The notes beneath the pieces are model-generated. The model saw only the letters and a program-made list of their open reading frames with translations, did no database searches and was not told where the DNA came from. The position numbers and the translations under genes were made by a program. A stretch of DNA of 42,187 nucleotides from CAZYSK01 sp964649415 (GTDB lineage Bacteria; Chloroflexota; Anaerolineae; B4-G1), in contig CAZYSK010000052.1 in assembly GCA_964649415.1 (NCBI GenBank), positions 1-42,187 of the forward strand. The letters are read 5' to 3'. Below are positions 13,950 through 21,810 of this stretch, in pieces; position 1 is the first letter of the stretch, and the number at the start of each line of letters is the position of its first letter.

Positions 13950-14723
13950 CTACCTGTGCGCTTTTACCGCCCCACCGATGTACACGCAGGTCAGAAGCGC
14001 GAAGATGTATGCCTGCAACAAGCCCGTGAAAATGCTGAACAGCATCATGGGCACGGGCACGAAGAGTGGCATCACGACAAATAGGATGCTGATGATGATC
14101 TCTTCTCCCAGGATATTCCCAAACAGGCGGAAGGTTAGGGAGAAGGTACGCGCGAGTTCGCTGGCTATCTCGATCGGAAGCATTAGAAAGATGGGTTCAA
14201 CGTAGTGCTTCAGGTAGTTCCACACACCGCGTGTGCGGATCCCGAAGTAGGGCACGCTGAAGAACACAACCAGTGCCATAGCCAGTGGTGTGTTGATGTC
14301 CGGCGTGGGAGATTTCAGACCTGGCACCAGACCAATCAGGTTCGCTGAGCCGATGAACATGGCTATCGCACCGATTATGGGCAGGAAGACAGAGACGTCC
14401 TCCACGCCCACAGTCTCTTGGATCAGGTTTCCGATCGCCTCGACGACCCACTCCAGCAAATTCTGCACCGGCCCGGGGTTCAGTTTCAGGTTGTGCCCGA
14501 CGACACAGGCGCCTACGCCGAGGAAGAGCATCATTGCCCAGGTGTTGATGACCGTCGACGTCACTTCCAGCGGTCCGACGTGGAACACGACGTGAGGTGT
14601 GAGTTCCTCCGCGACGTCAGGTCCCTCTGCCTCGGGGCTTTTCAAGAGGTTGCTGATGACGGCCAACCCTACGACTACAACGATCAAGACAACCAGCGTG
14701 ACCGGGCTATGTATTCTCCTCAT
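13950..14723 (-). CDS. atpB: N-ATPase subunit a
   Basis: The 257-residue protein has about six membrane helices. The essential arginine of the ion half-channels is Arg199 in LTFRLFGN, and the preceding PIEIASELARTFS is typical. It begins with an N-terminal helix (VTLVVLIVVVVGLAVI). ATG 14723 is used; it overlaps the end of atpQ by 17 bases. The longer reading to 14789 adds 22 charged residues inside atpQ and has no support. Subunit a forms the ion path against the c ring. Confidence 0.94.
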   Translation of the reverse strand: MRRIHSPVTLVVLIVVVVGLAVISNLLKSPEAEGPDVAEELTPHVVFHVGPLEVTSTVINTWAMMLFLGVGACVVGHNLKLNPGPVQNLLEWVVEAIGNLIQETVGVEDVSVFLPIIGAIAMFIGSANLIGLVPGLKSPTPDINTPLAMALVVFFSVPYFGIRTRGVWNYLKHYVEPIFLMLPIEIASELARTFSLTFRLFGNILGEEIIISILFVVMPLFVPVPMMLFSIFTGLLQAYIFALLTCVYIGGAVKAHR

Positions 14724-15126
14724 GCTTCTCGCTCTCTTCGCGTTTTTTCTGATAGCGTTTTCTGATGCGTTGTCGCAGCGGTTCCGCATCGCTGTGCTCG
14801 ATGTACATAGTGTACAAGTTGTTGAATGCTACCCCTACGCCCATCAGTAGCAACGAGAGTGTCCACGTGAACTCCTCGTCGAACCGATCGTCAAGATAAC
14901 GCCCCAGCAGCACCCCGCCCACGATGGGTATCACCAGGTTCCATCCCAACGTGGTGGCCTCAACAGCCAAGTGCCAGAAACCCTCGGGCTTGCTGCCCGG
15001 ACGCCCCGCTTCAGCGGGTTCTGCCGGCCCGCTACCCGAAGACCTCGCTTCGGCAGGGACTTCTGGCTTGCTTCCCCGACGCCCCCCTTCAGCGGGGACT
15101 GCTGGATCAGATTGTCTGTCGTCCAC
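14707..15126 (-). CDS. atpQ: AtpQ-like (AtpI/AtpZ family) two-helix membrane protein with a repeat-derived N-terminus
   Basis: The 139-residue protein has two TM segments at about 58-77 and 87-107 (GWNLVIPIVGGVLLGRYLDD and TLSLLLMGVGVAFNNLYTMY), the pattern of the small AtpQ/AtpI protein. In N-ATPase operons AtpQ sits between atpC and atpB, sometimes as a pair with AtpR; no AtpR is visible here. The family is thought to aid c-ring assembly or ion supply. Residues 9-48 are Pro/Ala/Glu/Gly-rich and encoded by three tandem DNA copies, so the N-terminus is probably disordered and recently acquired. The start is GTG at 15126. The C-terminus is very basic and acidic mixed. Confidence 0.8.
   Translation of the reverse strand: MDDRQSDPAVPAEGGRRGSKPEVPAEARSSGSGPAEPAEAGRPGSKPEGFWHLAVEATTLGWNLVIPIVGGVLLGRYLDDRFDEEFTWTLSLLLMGVGVAFNNLYTMYIEHSDAEPLRQRIRKRYQKKREESEKHEENT
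14983..15099 (-). repeat. Three tandem copies of a 36-42-base repeat in atpQ
   Basis: Copies lie at 15061-15099 (39 bases), 15019-15060 (42) and 14983-15018 (36). Each contains CCCGCTGAAGCGGGG or a variant followed by a CGTCCGGGCAGCAAGCC-like part. All lengths are multiples of three, so the reading frame is kept (VPAEGGRRGSKPE and relatives). Confidence 0.7.
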
Positions 15127-15143
15127 GCTTCATCCCATAGCGT

Positions 15144-15604
15144 TCAGATGATCGGTGGCCCGAGCGGAGCCAGTTCCGCCGACTCGCGCAACGCGTGTTC
15201 CAAAGCCATCCTCGCGCGCGTGAATTCGATGTGGGCGTCGCGGGCGATCTGTTCCATCAGGGCCTGCTGTCGCTCCAGAGCCTCTTCAATGTCTTCCAGG
15301 GCCTCGCCTTCTTCGGCGGCAGCGGTCAATACCAGCACGTGGTCTGGATCTTTCCCTCGCTTCTGTACCTCGATCGTGCCCTGATACAGGGCCACATAGC
15401 GCGTCGTCTCACGTCGGCGGTAGAGCATAATGCCAGCGACGATGTGTGCCAGGAAAGGCGCATGCCCGGCTAAGATGCCCCACCAGCCGTCAGCCAATTG
15501 GACGCGAATCGCTTCAACATCCGTGTTCAAGATGACGTCGTCGGGAGTAAGGACTTCCAACTGCATCGTCTTGGCCGTCTGATAACTCTGTCTGTGAGCG
15601 TCCA

Positions 15605-15605
<1 letters not shown>
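15144..15605 (-). CDS. atpC: N-ATPase epsilon subunit
   Basis: The N-terminal beta-sandwich of F1 epsilon is recognised from MQLEVLTPDDVILNTDVEAI and GWWGILAGHAPFLA. The C-terminal half is a helical hairpin rich in Glu and Ala. The ATG at 15605 overlaps the atpD stop as TAATG, which suggests translational coupling; a second ATG at 15566 would begin right at the conserved domain. The length is 153 residues, slightly longer than usual because of the first 13. It is the second ATPase gene, the order seen in N-ATPase rather than in standard atp operons, where atpC is last. Confidence 0.92.
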
Positions 15606-17041
<1,436 letters not shown>

Positions 17042-17054
17042 CTTATCGATCTCA

Positions 17055-17534
17055 TCAGTCCAGTGTGAACGTCTTGCGAAGCACCTGGATGGCATCGTCC
17101 AGTCGCTGTGCCTCGATGACGCACGTGATCGTCGAGAGGGACGTGCTGATGGCGTGGATGTTGATATTGCAGCTACCCAGCGCCTGGCACATCCTGCTGG
17201 CAACGCTGTGCTGCGCCCGGAAATCCAGGCCGAAGAGGCTGATCGAGGCTACCTCTGGATCATTCGTGATGGCTTCTGCGCCAACTTCCTCCTTGATAGC
17301 CTCCAATACCGCCAGCGCCCCCTCGAGTTCGTCACGGTCCACGCACAGGACAACGTGGTCTTCTTGTTCCAGGTCAATCAGGTGTACGATGAGCTCGATG
17401 TTGATCCCTTGGTCGCCCAATGCAGAGAAGATCCTGCCGCCCACACCAGGGCGTGACGAAATATCCATAATACCGATCAAGGCTAGGTGGTTCCGGTGGA
17501 TCAGACCACTGGCCTGGATTCTATCGCTAGTCAT
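17055..17534 (-). CDS. Stand-alone tandem ACT protein resembling the aspartokinase regulatory region
   Basis: The 159 residues consist of two ACT domains, about 15-85 and 95-159. They align with the regulatory C-terminus of aspartate kinase: PGVGGRIFSALGDQGINIELI, then VASRMCQALGSCNINIHAIS, STSLSTITCVIE, and an end in FTLD, as aspartokinases do. The kinase domain is absent. Such a piece could be an amino-acid sensor or an aspartokinase beta-type subunit. It is the first gene of the N-ATPase operon, with GGAGG about eight bases before the ATG at 17534. Linkage of an amino-acid sensor to a sodium ATPase is unexpected. The domain assignment is firm; ligand and target are unknown. Confidence 0.85.
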   Translation of the reverse strand: MTSDRIQASGLIHRNHLALIGIMDISSRPGVGGRIFSALGDQGINIELIVHLIDLEQEDHVVLCVDRDELEGALAVLEAIKEEVGAEAITNDPEVASISLFGLDFRAQHSVASRMCQALGSCNINIHAISTSLSTITCVIEAQRLDDAIQVLRKTFTLD

Positions 17535-17738
17535 CGATTGTCCTCCACTCTACCTCTGCCGGGATACCGTCGAGATTCGCCCACAAACTGGGGGAGTCCT
17601 GGCTTTCGGTCCTTGGCCGTTGCCTGACCCGTGGCGCGGTGCCACCTGCATGAGGTTATCAAGCGCAGCGGGTGATGAGAGACGACAAGGCCGTCCCCGC
17701 TGCTTCCATTCATTCATTTATACGTGGGAGGGATTATA
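17535..17738 (-). promoter_or_regulatory. TATAAT box and about 190-base structured leader of the N-ATPase operon
   Basis: A perfect TATAAT (17738-17733) has no good -35 partner. Transcription from about 17726 would give a leader of some 190 bases. It contains several stems: GCAGCGGG with CCCGCTGC enclosing a smaller GACGGC stem; GTGGC with GCCAC closing ACCGC; and GGC...GCC enclosing CGG...CCG. A run of unpaired AA/AAA purines gives it the look of a folded regulatory RNA, but I cannot match it to a known riboswitch. A string GGTGGCACCGCG resembles the T-box core, but it folds on itself. Confidence 0.4.
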
Positions 17739-17803
17739 CCGCAGGGTGGGAAAGTTGGGTAGTGGGGGCGCGTTCCTCGCCCCCTCAGCGTCCGACGGGG
17801 GGT

Positions 17804-17947
17804 GCGGCTGATGACGAGAACTGGGTAGGGAGCATACTCCATTACCTGCTCTGCCACGCTCCTTAAGCACACGACAACTTCCTGATTGCTCAATCTCTCG
17901 CTCTCTCGCTCCAATACAAACAGTGCCGCCGAGGCGCACGTAACCAC
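17804..17947 (-). pseudogene. Remnant of a universal stress protein C-terminus
   Basis: In one minus-strand frame the sequence reads SVAEQVMEYAPYPVLVIS, the signature end of UspA-family proteins (typically SVAExVxxxAPCPVLVV). Upstream residues (VLERESERLSNQEVVV) do not form the rest of the domain, and the ATP-binding GxxG loop is absent. After the motif the frame continues into a Pro/Arg-rich tail without similarity. It is best read as a decayed gene end. A consensus promoter lies just upstream (17978-18006). Together with that promoter and the leader it accounts for the 494-base gap 17535-18028. Confidence 0.4.
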
Positions 17948-17977
17948 AAGAGGCTACAGTGCTCGGCGACGCAGGCG

Positions 17978-18006
17978 ATTGTAGCACTCAGGTGAGATAT
18001 TGTCAA
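17978..18006 (-). promoter_or_regulatory. Near-perfect sigma70 promoter
   Basis: TTGACA (18006-18001), 17 bases, TACAAT (17983-17978) on the minus strand. It is the best promoter in the window, yet it points at the stress-protein remnant and, 440 bases further on, the ACT/N-ATPase operon. It may be the distal promoter of that operon or serve an unrecognised small transcript. Confidence 0.7.
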
Positions 18007-18028
18007 GATGGCGATGCTGCTTGTTGCT

Positions 18029-18964
18029 TCAGTGCTGGCCTGACACCCGCGCTGCCCTGACTTCCAGTGCCCGGTCCATCTCGTCGTTGAGCATCTTGCG
18101 CCCCAGTTCGTCCCCGTAGGCGGTGAGCTGGGGTATTTGGTCGGGATCGTCCATCCCCAGCGGCTCGCGCAGGTCCACCTGGAAGCGACGGAAGTCGAGT
18201 TGCTCGAAGAACTCGCTCACCAGGTGTACCTGTTGATCGTCGGCCGACTGGAGGAAGGCACCCAACACCGGGCCGATCCAATCCCATGCCCAGAAACGGG
18301 CGGCTTCGCCCGGCATGAGTTGGTGCGGATCTCGGCCCGTGCCCAGGCTGATGAGCGTCGTCTCGGCCGGATCCCATTCCAGGCACACACGTGCCTCGTA
18401 GGCAGCCAGATAACACGGGTTAGAGTATGCACCCACGCCGCCGTCCACGTATCGCCCCTCGACAGGGGGGAAGTAGGTAGGCACCGAACAAGAGGCCAGC
18501 ACTGCCGTGATGACCGGCCACTCGGCGTAATCCTCCTTCCACGGCTTGACGAAGCACGTGTGATTGGTCACCAGGTCAAATGCCGTGATGACCACATCCG
18601 TGGGCGGGTCGGCCGACCAGAAGTCTCCCATCTTCATGTCGCCAACGTGCTGCGTGAAGGCGACCTTCAGCGGCTCGTGTGGATAGCGATGCCGGGTGAG
18701 TGGCCACAACCGGGCGCGCAAGTTCTTGCGGAATACCGTGTCGCCCAGCTCGCAGTACAGTCGATGCATCTGTGCGCCGCTGAGCCCCGCTCCGATGCCG
18801 GCCGAGATAATCGAACCCGTGGACGTGCCCGCTGCCAGCCGGAATATCTCGTGCACAGACTGGCCCAGATGATCTTCCAGGATGGCCAACGCACGGGCGA
18901 CCATTACTCCCTTGATGCCACCCCCGTCTATGGCGATGGCTACGTGTTCGCGAAATGGTTTCAT
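18029..18964 (-). CDS. Patatin-like phospholipase
   Basis: The 311-residue protein has the patatin features in order: the oxyanion Gly-rich loop DGGGIKGV (residues 13-20), the nucleophile elbow GTSTG with the catalytic Ser near residue 48, and the catalytic Asp in YVDGGVGAYSNP. It should hydrolyse acyl ester bonds of membrane lipids, in the cytoplasm; no signal peptide or TM is seen. The ATG at 18964 follows GGAGG by about nine bases and a promoter at 19025-19052. It is transcribed alone, divergent from the zinc-ribbon gene. In bacteria this family includes lipid-turnover enzymes as well as defence effectors; no cyclase or other defence partner is adjacent, so housekeeping lipid metabolism is more likely. 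Confidence 0.9.
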   Translation of the reverse strand: MKPFREHVAIAIDGGGIKGVMVARALAILEDHLGQSVHEIFRLAAGTSTGSIISAGIGAGLSGAQMHRLYCELGDTVFRKNLRARLWPLTRHRYPHEPLKVAFTQHVGDMKMGDFWSADPPTDVVITAFDLVTNHTCFVKPWKEDYAEWPVITAVLASCSVPTYFPPVEGRYVDGGVGAYSNPCYLAAYEARVCLEWDPAETTLISLGTGRDPHQLMPGEAARFWAWDWIGPVLGAFLQSADDQQVHLVSEFFEQLDFRRFQVDLREPLGMDDPDQIPQLTAYGDELGRKMLNDEMDRALEVRAARVSGQH

Positions 18965-19024
18965 GGCTAGGACCCTCCTTTCGTAACTTGCACTCGGGGC
19001 TTAGCAACCGTAGACTGTACTGTG

Positions 19025-19052
19025 ATTATACTCATCCCTGTGTAACGTGCAA
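19025..19052 (-). promoter_or_regulatory. Sigma70-type promoter of the patatin gene
   Basis: TTGCAC (19052-19047), 16 bases, TATAAT (19030-19025). The start would be near 19018, giving a leader of about 54 bases with AAGGAGGG before the ATG. The box lies in a GAGTATAAT context shared with three other promoters here. Confidence 0.7.
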
Positions 19053-19128
19053 TTGTGCGGATGCAGACATCTGCCTCTATAGGGCCGATTGTGCCGAGTG
19101 TATCACCTTGAGTTTGGACGACAGTCAT

Positions 19129-19259
19129 GAAACCAGGTTTTTCGCTATCGGATGCCGCCATTCCGATGGCGCTGTATCCGCCGAATCGTTGATCTGGGCA
19201 CATCTTGCGACGCTCATGAGCAGCATCTCACAAAAGCATGGTCAGAAAAACCTGGTTTC
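19129..19259. mobile_element. 131-base element with 15-base terminal inverted repeats (MITE-like)
   Basis: GAAACCAGGTTTTTC at 19129-19143 is the exact reverse complement of GAAAAACCTGGTTTC at 19245-19259. The 101 bases between carry no gene. It lies in the 420-base divergent gap between the patatin and zinc-ribbon promoters, and apart from those promoters nothing else is visible in that gap. No target-site duplication is evident, so a non-autonomous element or a very long hairpin are both possible. Confidence 0.5.
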
Positions 19260-19302
19260 TGTTGCCGCTTCTAAGTCTGTCTACACTCGTATATCACGCG
19301 AC

Positions 19303-19330
19303 GTGACAGATCTCGGCATTTGAGTATAAT
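19303..19330 (+). promoter_or_regulatory. Sigma70-type promoter of the zinc-ribbon/AIM24 gene group
   Basis: GTGACA (19303-19308; five of six consensus bases), 16 bases, TATAAT (19325-19330). The start is about 48 bases upstream of the first ATG. Confidence 0.65.
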
Positions 19331-19384
19331 AGGCGAAGTACACCCGGTTGAGTGGTCCTGTGCTTCTGGTGAGCGACGGGGGGA

Positions 19385-20011
19385 ATGATGGGAATGCCCA
19401 CGAAAGGCCTCGGTTCCGGCTCCCGGTACATGAAGAGGTGCCCCTTCTGTGCCGAGGAGATCCAGGCTGAAGCCATCAAATGTCGCTACTGCGGGGCGTT
19501 CTTGGACGGCTGCGAGCGCCCGGAGCATCCGATGCCGGTAGGCTACCCGGCCCTCTGGTGGGGATACGAATACCGCTCTCAGAGCGAGTTGTTCGGCTGG
19601 CCATTGCTTCATATCGCCCGGGGGATTGACCCCCAGACCGGTCGGATCCGTGTGGCCCGGGGCATTATCGCGATTGGCAACTTCGCCATCGGCGTGTTGG
19701 CGATAGGTGGGGTTGCGTTGGGTGGCTTCAGCATCGGCGGCCTCGGACTGGGACTGTTCACCCTTGGAGGTCTGGCTGTGGGCGGGGTTGCGTTGGGTGG
19801 CCTCGCGGTGGGTGGGGTCGCGCTGGGCGGCGTGGCCCTGGCGCTCTACCTGGCTGCTGGAGGAATGGCTGTCTCCGTGGCGTATGCTGTTGGCGGGCTG
19901 GCTCTGGCCCCCCACGCGATCGGCTCAATGGGGGCTGATCCCGATTTCGTGCGCCAGTTGGGGGAATGGTGGCCCGGTATCTACGACCTCTTCCCGGATG
20001 TGGGCCGGTGA
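19385..20011 (+). CDS. Zinc-ribbon protein with a hydrophobic pentapeptide repeat domain
   Basis: A short zinc ribbon, CPFC...CRYC (Cys19, 22, 33, 36), opens the 208-residue protein. Residues about 98-157 are about twelve consecutive five-residue units of the form A-[ILV]-G-G-[VLF] (AIGNF, AIGVL, AIGGV, ALGGF and so on), giving a strict period of five. This could form a beta-helix like pentapeptide-repeat proteins or a membrane-inserting glycine-zipper bundle. A Trp-rich stretch precedes it. GGGGGG lies before the cluster of ATGs at 19385-19396; MPTK at 19394 is an alternative start. It is the first of three plus-strand genes that may share a transcript. I know of no function for this architecture. 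Confidence 0.75.
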   Translation: MMGMPTKGLGSGSRYMKRCPFCAEEIQAEAIKCRYCGAFLDGCERPEHPMPVGYPALWWGYEYRSQSELFGWPLLHIARGIDPQTGRIRVARGIIAIGNFAIGVLAIGGVALGGFSIGGLGLGLFTLGGLAVGGVALGGLAVGGVALGGVALALYLAAGGMAVSVAYAVGGLALAPHAIGSMGADPDFVRQLGEWWPGIYDLFPDVGR

Positions 20012-20119
20012 GCAACGTAGCAAGCGACGCGCCCGGTGCATCGTTGGACGCAGGCACAGTTGTGTGGCTGATCGGTTGGGGCATTCGCCTTTAGATATGT
20101 GAGTACAGGAGGTAGTGTG

Positions 20120-20803
20120 ATGCGATACGAGATCAACGGTACCTTGCTACAGTCGGTTGACGTCTACCTGAGTCAAGGGGAGTCCATGTACACCGAGTCT
20201 GGCGGGATGGCGTGGATGCGTGGCGACATCGAGATGAAGACTGGCACCAAAGGGGGGCTGATGGCCGGCCTGGGCCGGAAACTGGCGGGCGAGTCCCTGT
20301 TCATGACCACGTACACGTGTCACGGTGGCGAGGGCATGATCGTGTTCACGCCTGAAGCGCCGGGCAAGGTGCTCGCCTTCCAGCTCCAGGCTGGACAGAG
20401 CCTCATCTGCCAGAAGGACGCCTTCATGTGCGCCGAGTCATCGGTGAAACTGGAGATGCACTTCCGCAAGAAGCTGGGCGCCGGCCTGTTCGGCGGTGAG
20501 GGCTTCATCTTGCAGAAGATCACCGGACCGGGCACCGTCTTCCTGGAGATACCCGGCGAGGTACGGGACTACACGCTGGCAGCGGGCGATGCCATGCAAG
20601 TTGATCCGGGCCACATCGCCGTGTTTGAGCCCACGGTCAGCTACGACATCTCCACCGTGAAGGGAGTGGCGAACGTCCTGTTCTCCGGTGAGGGGCTCTT
20701 CCTGGCGAGGCTGACCGGACCGGGCCGGATATGGCTCCAGAGTCTGCCGCTTTCGAACCTGGCGGGTAAGCTGGCCAAGTACTTGCCGACCAAGAGCGGC
20801 TAG
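20120..20803 (+). CDS. AIM24 family protein (TIGR00266-like)
   Basis: The 227-residue protein matches the AIM24/DUF124 family: an all-beta fold with repeated Gly-rich turns, FMTTYTCHGGEG near the middle, and a C-terminal half with FGGEGFILQKITGPGTVFLE and FSGEGLFLARLTGPGRIWLQS. Bacterial members have no established function; the mitochondrial AIM24 supports inner-membrane organisation. The ATG at 20120 is chosen because GGAGG precedes it by seven bases, while a GTG at 20099 adds seven residues. It lies 108 bases after the zinc-ribbon gene. Zinc-ribbon and AIM24 domains often occur together, which fits joint function. Confidence 0.88.
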   Translation: MRYEINGTLLQSVDVYLSQGESMYTESGGMAWMRGDIEMKTGTKGGLMAGLGRKLAGESLFMTTYTCHGGEGMIVFTPEAPGKVLAFQLQAGQSLICQKDAFMCAESSVKLEMHFRKKLGAGLFGGEGFILQKITGPGTVFLEIPGEVRDYTLAAGDAMQVDPGHIAVFEPTVSYDISTVKGVANVLFSGEGLFLARLTGPGRIWLQSLPLSNLAGKLAKYLPTKSG

Positions 20804-20818
20804 GCCTCCCATCGGACC

Positions 20819-21658
20819 ATGTCTTCGAAGAAATGGCTCGTCCTGGGGGCTCTGGCGCTGGCCGACCTGCTCGTTTTCGGCACATTGGCGTTTGTGGTGC
20901 TCCGCTCCTGGATGAGCCCGCCAGTCGCCTCTGCGCCTACGCCGACACTGGTGCCATCGCCCCAACCGACACCCACTGTGCGGCCCTCACGGACCCCTAC
21001 GCCAGCCCCCACGCCCCGGCCCTCCCGCACACCCAAGCCCACCGGTTTGCCCACGGAGACGTCTACTCCATGGCCGACTCTGACCGCCACGGTGCCTCCC
21101 ACGCCTGCCCCCGTCTCTCTGGAGAATCCCACGTTTGACGGTATTCTTGAGAACTCGATTCCAGGCTGGCAGACGGGGGCCTTCGTCAACTGGGCAGGGG
21201 GGGAGGATTTCGATGCGGCCAATTCCTATGCCACTCCGCGTTTCCACCAGGCCGATGACCCACGGCAGTGGATCAACGGGCCGACGCTTCAGATAGACAC
21301 CGTTCCCTGGGTCAAGCTGCGCGCCTGGGTATATCAGACCGTGAACGTATACCCCGGCAGCCGCGTGCAGTTCAGCGTGCGCGCATTCGGATTCGTGGCG
21401 GATACGGCCTCCCGCTATAGCCTGAAGGCCGGTTTAGACCCGAATGGCGGTGGTGGCTGCGAAGCCGCGCAGTGGGGTGCCGAGCGGCTCGTGAATCAGG
21501 ATGACGGGGTGGTGGAACTCGTCTCACCGGAGTTGGTCGTGGGTCCGGCAGGCCGGGCGACCGTGTGTATGTTCGCGGAGACGCAGTTCGCGCAGGTCTA
21601 TCACGCAGCCTTCTTCGATGACGCGGCATTGACCACACTGCCCTCTGCGAATCCCTGA
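20819..21658 (+). CDS. Signal-anchored extracellular protein with Pro/Thr-rich linker
   Basis: The 279-residue product starts with KK and a hydrophobic segment (residues 6-29) that can act as a signal anchor. Residues 38-99 are a Pro/Thr/Ser/Arg linker, typical of Chloroflexota surface proteins. The remaining 180 residues look like a beta-sandwich: the start NPTFDG, aromatic residues in PGWQ and WINGPTLQI, and the ending FFDDAALTTL are shared with carbohydrate-binding-like modules. No catalytic residues can be named. It follows the AIM24 gene by 15 bases with no clear ribosome site. Possible role: binding of an extracellular polymer or cell-wall component. Confidence 0.75.
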   Translation: MSSKKWLVLGALALADLLVFGTLAFVVLRSWMSPPVASAPTPTLVPSPQPTPTVRPSRTPTPAPTPRPSRTPKPTGLPTETSTPWPTLTATVPPTPAPVSLENPTFDGILENSIPGWQTGAFVNWAGGEDFDAANSYATPRFHQADDPRQWINGPTLQIDTVPWVKLRAWVYQTVNVYPGSRVQFSVRAFGFVADTASRYSLKAGLDPNGGGGCEAAQWGAERLVNQDDGVVELVSPELVVGPAGRATVCMFAETQFAQVYHAAFFDDAALTTLPSANP

Positions 21659-21703
21659 GAGCGTGCTTCACGTGCGGGGCGCTACTCAGCCATCGGTGAT
21701 TCA

Positions 21704-21798
21704 AGACCTGACAGGCTTGGGTATGGGTTGTCAGCGTAGGGGTTGTTCCACACGGTACTTCCGTGCCCCAAAGGCTTCCTGGGCAACCTGTCAGGTCT
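21704..21798. repeat. 95-base element bounded by 12-base inverted repeats
   Basis: AGACCTGACAGG (21704-21715) is the reverse complement of CCTGTCAGGTCT (21787-21798). It fills the gap between two converging genes and includes a small stem CACGG...CCGTG. It could act as a bidirectional terminator, or be a small mobile palindromic repeat. Confidence 0.5.
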
Positions 21799-21810
21799 AG
21801 GCTGAGGCGG

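Noticed and set aside
17641..17700. T-box-like string GGTGGCACCGCG before the ACT gene
   Set aside because: The ACCGC forms the loop of its own GTGGC/GCCAC stem, there is no recognisable Stem I with specifier, and the downstream gene is not a synthetase or biosynthetic enzyme. I treat it as a chance match.
18029..18964. Patatin as a defence effector (CBASS-like)
   Set aside because: No cyclase, sensor or other defence gene is adjacent, so only the lipase family is claimed.
18955..19323. 122-residue plus-strand frame in the divergent gap
   Set aside because: It spans the patatin promoter and the inverted-repeat element and ends within the next promoter; no family resemblance.
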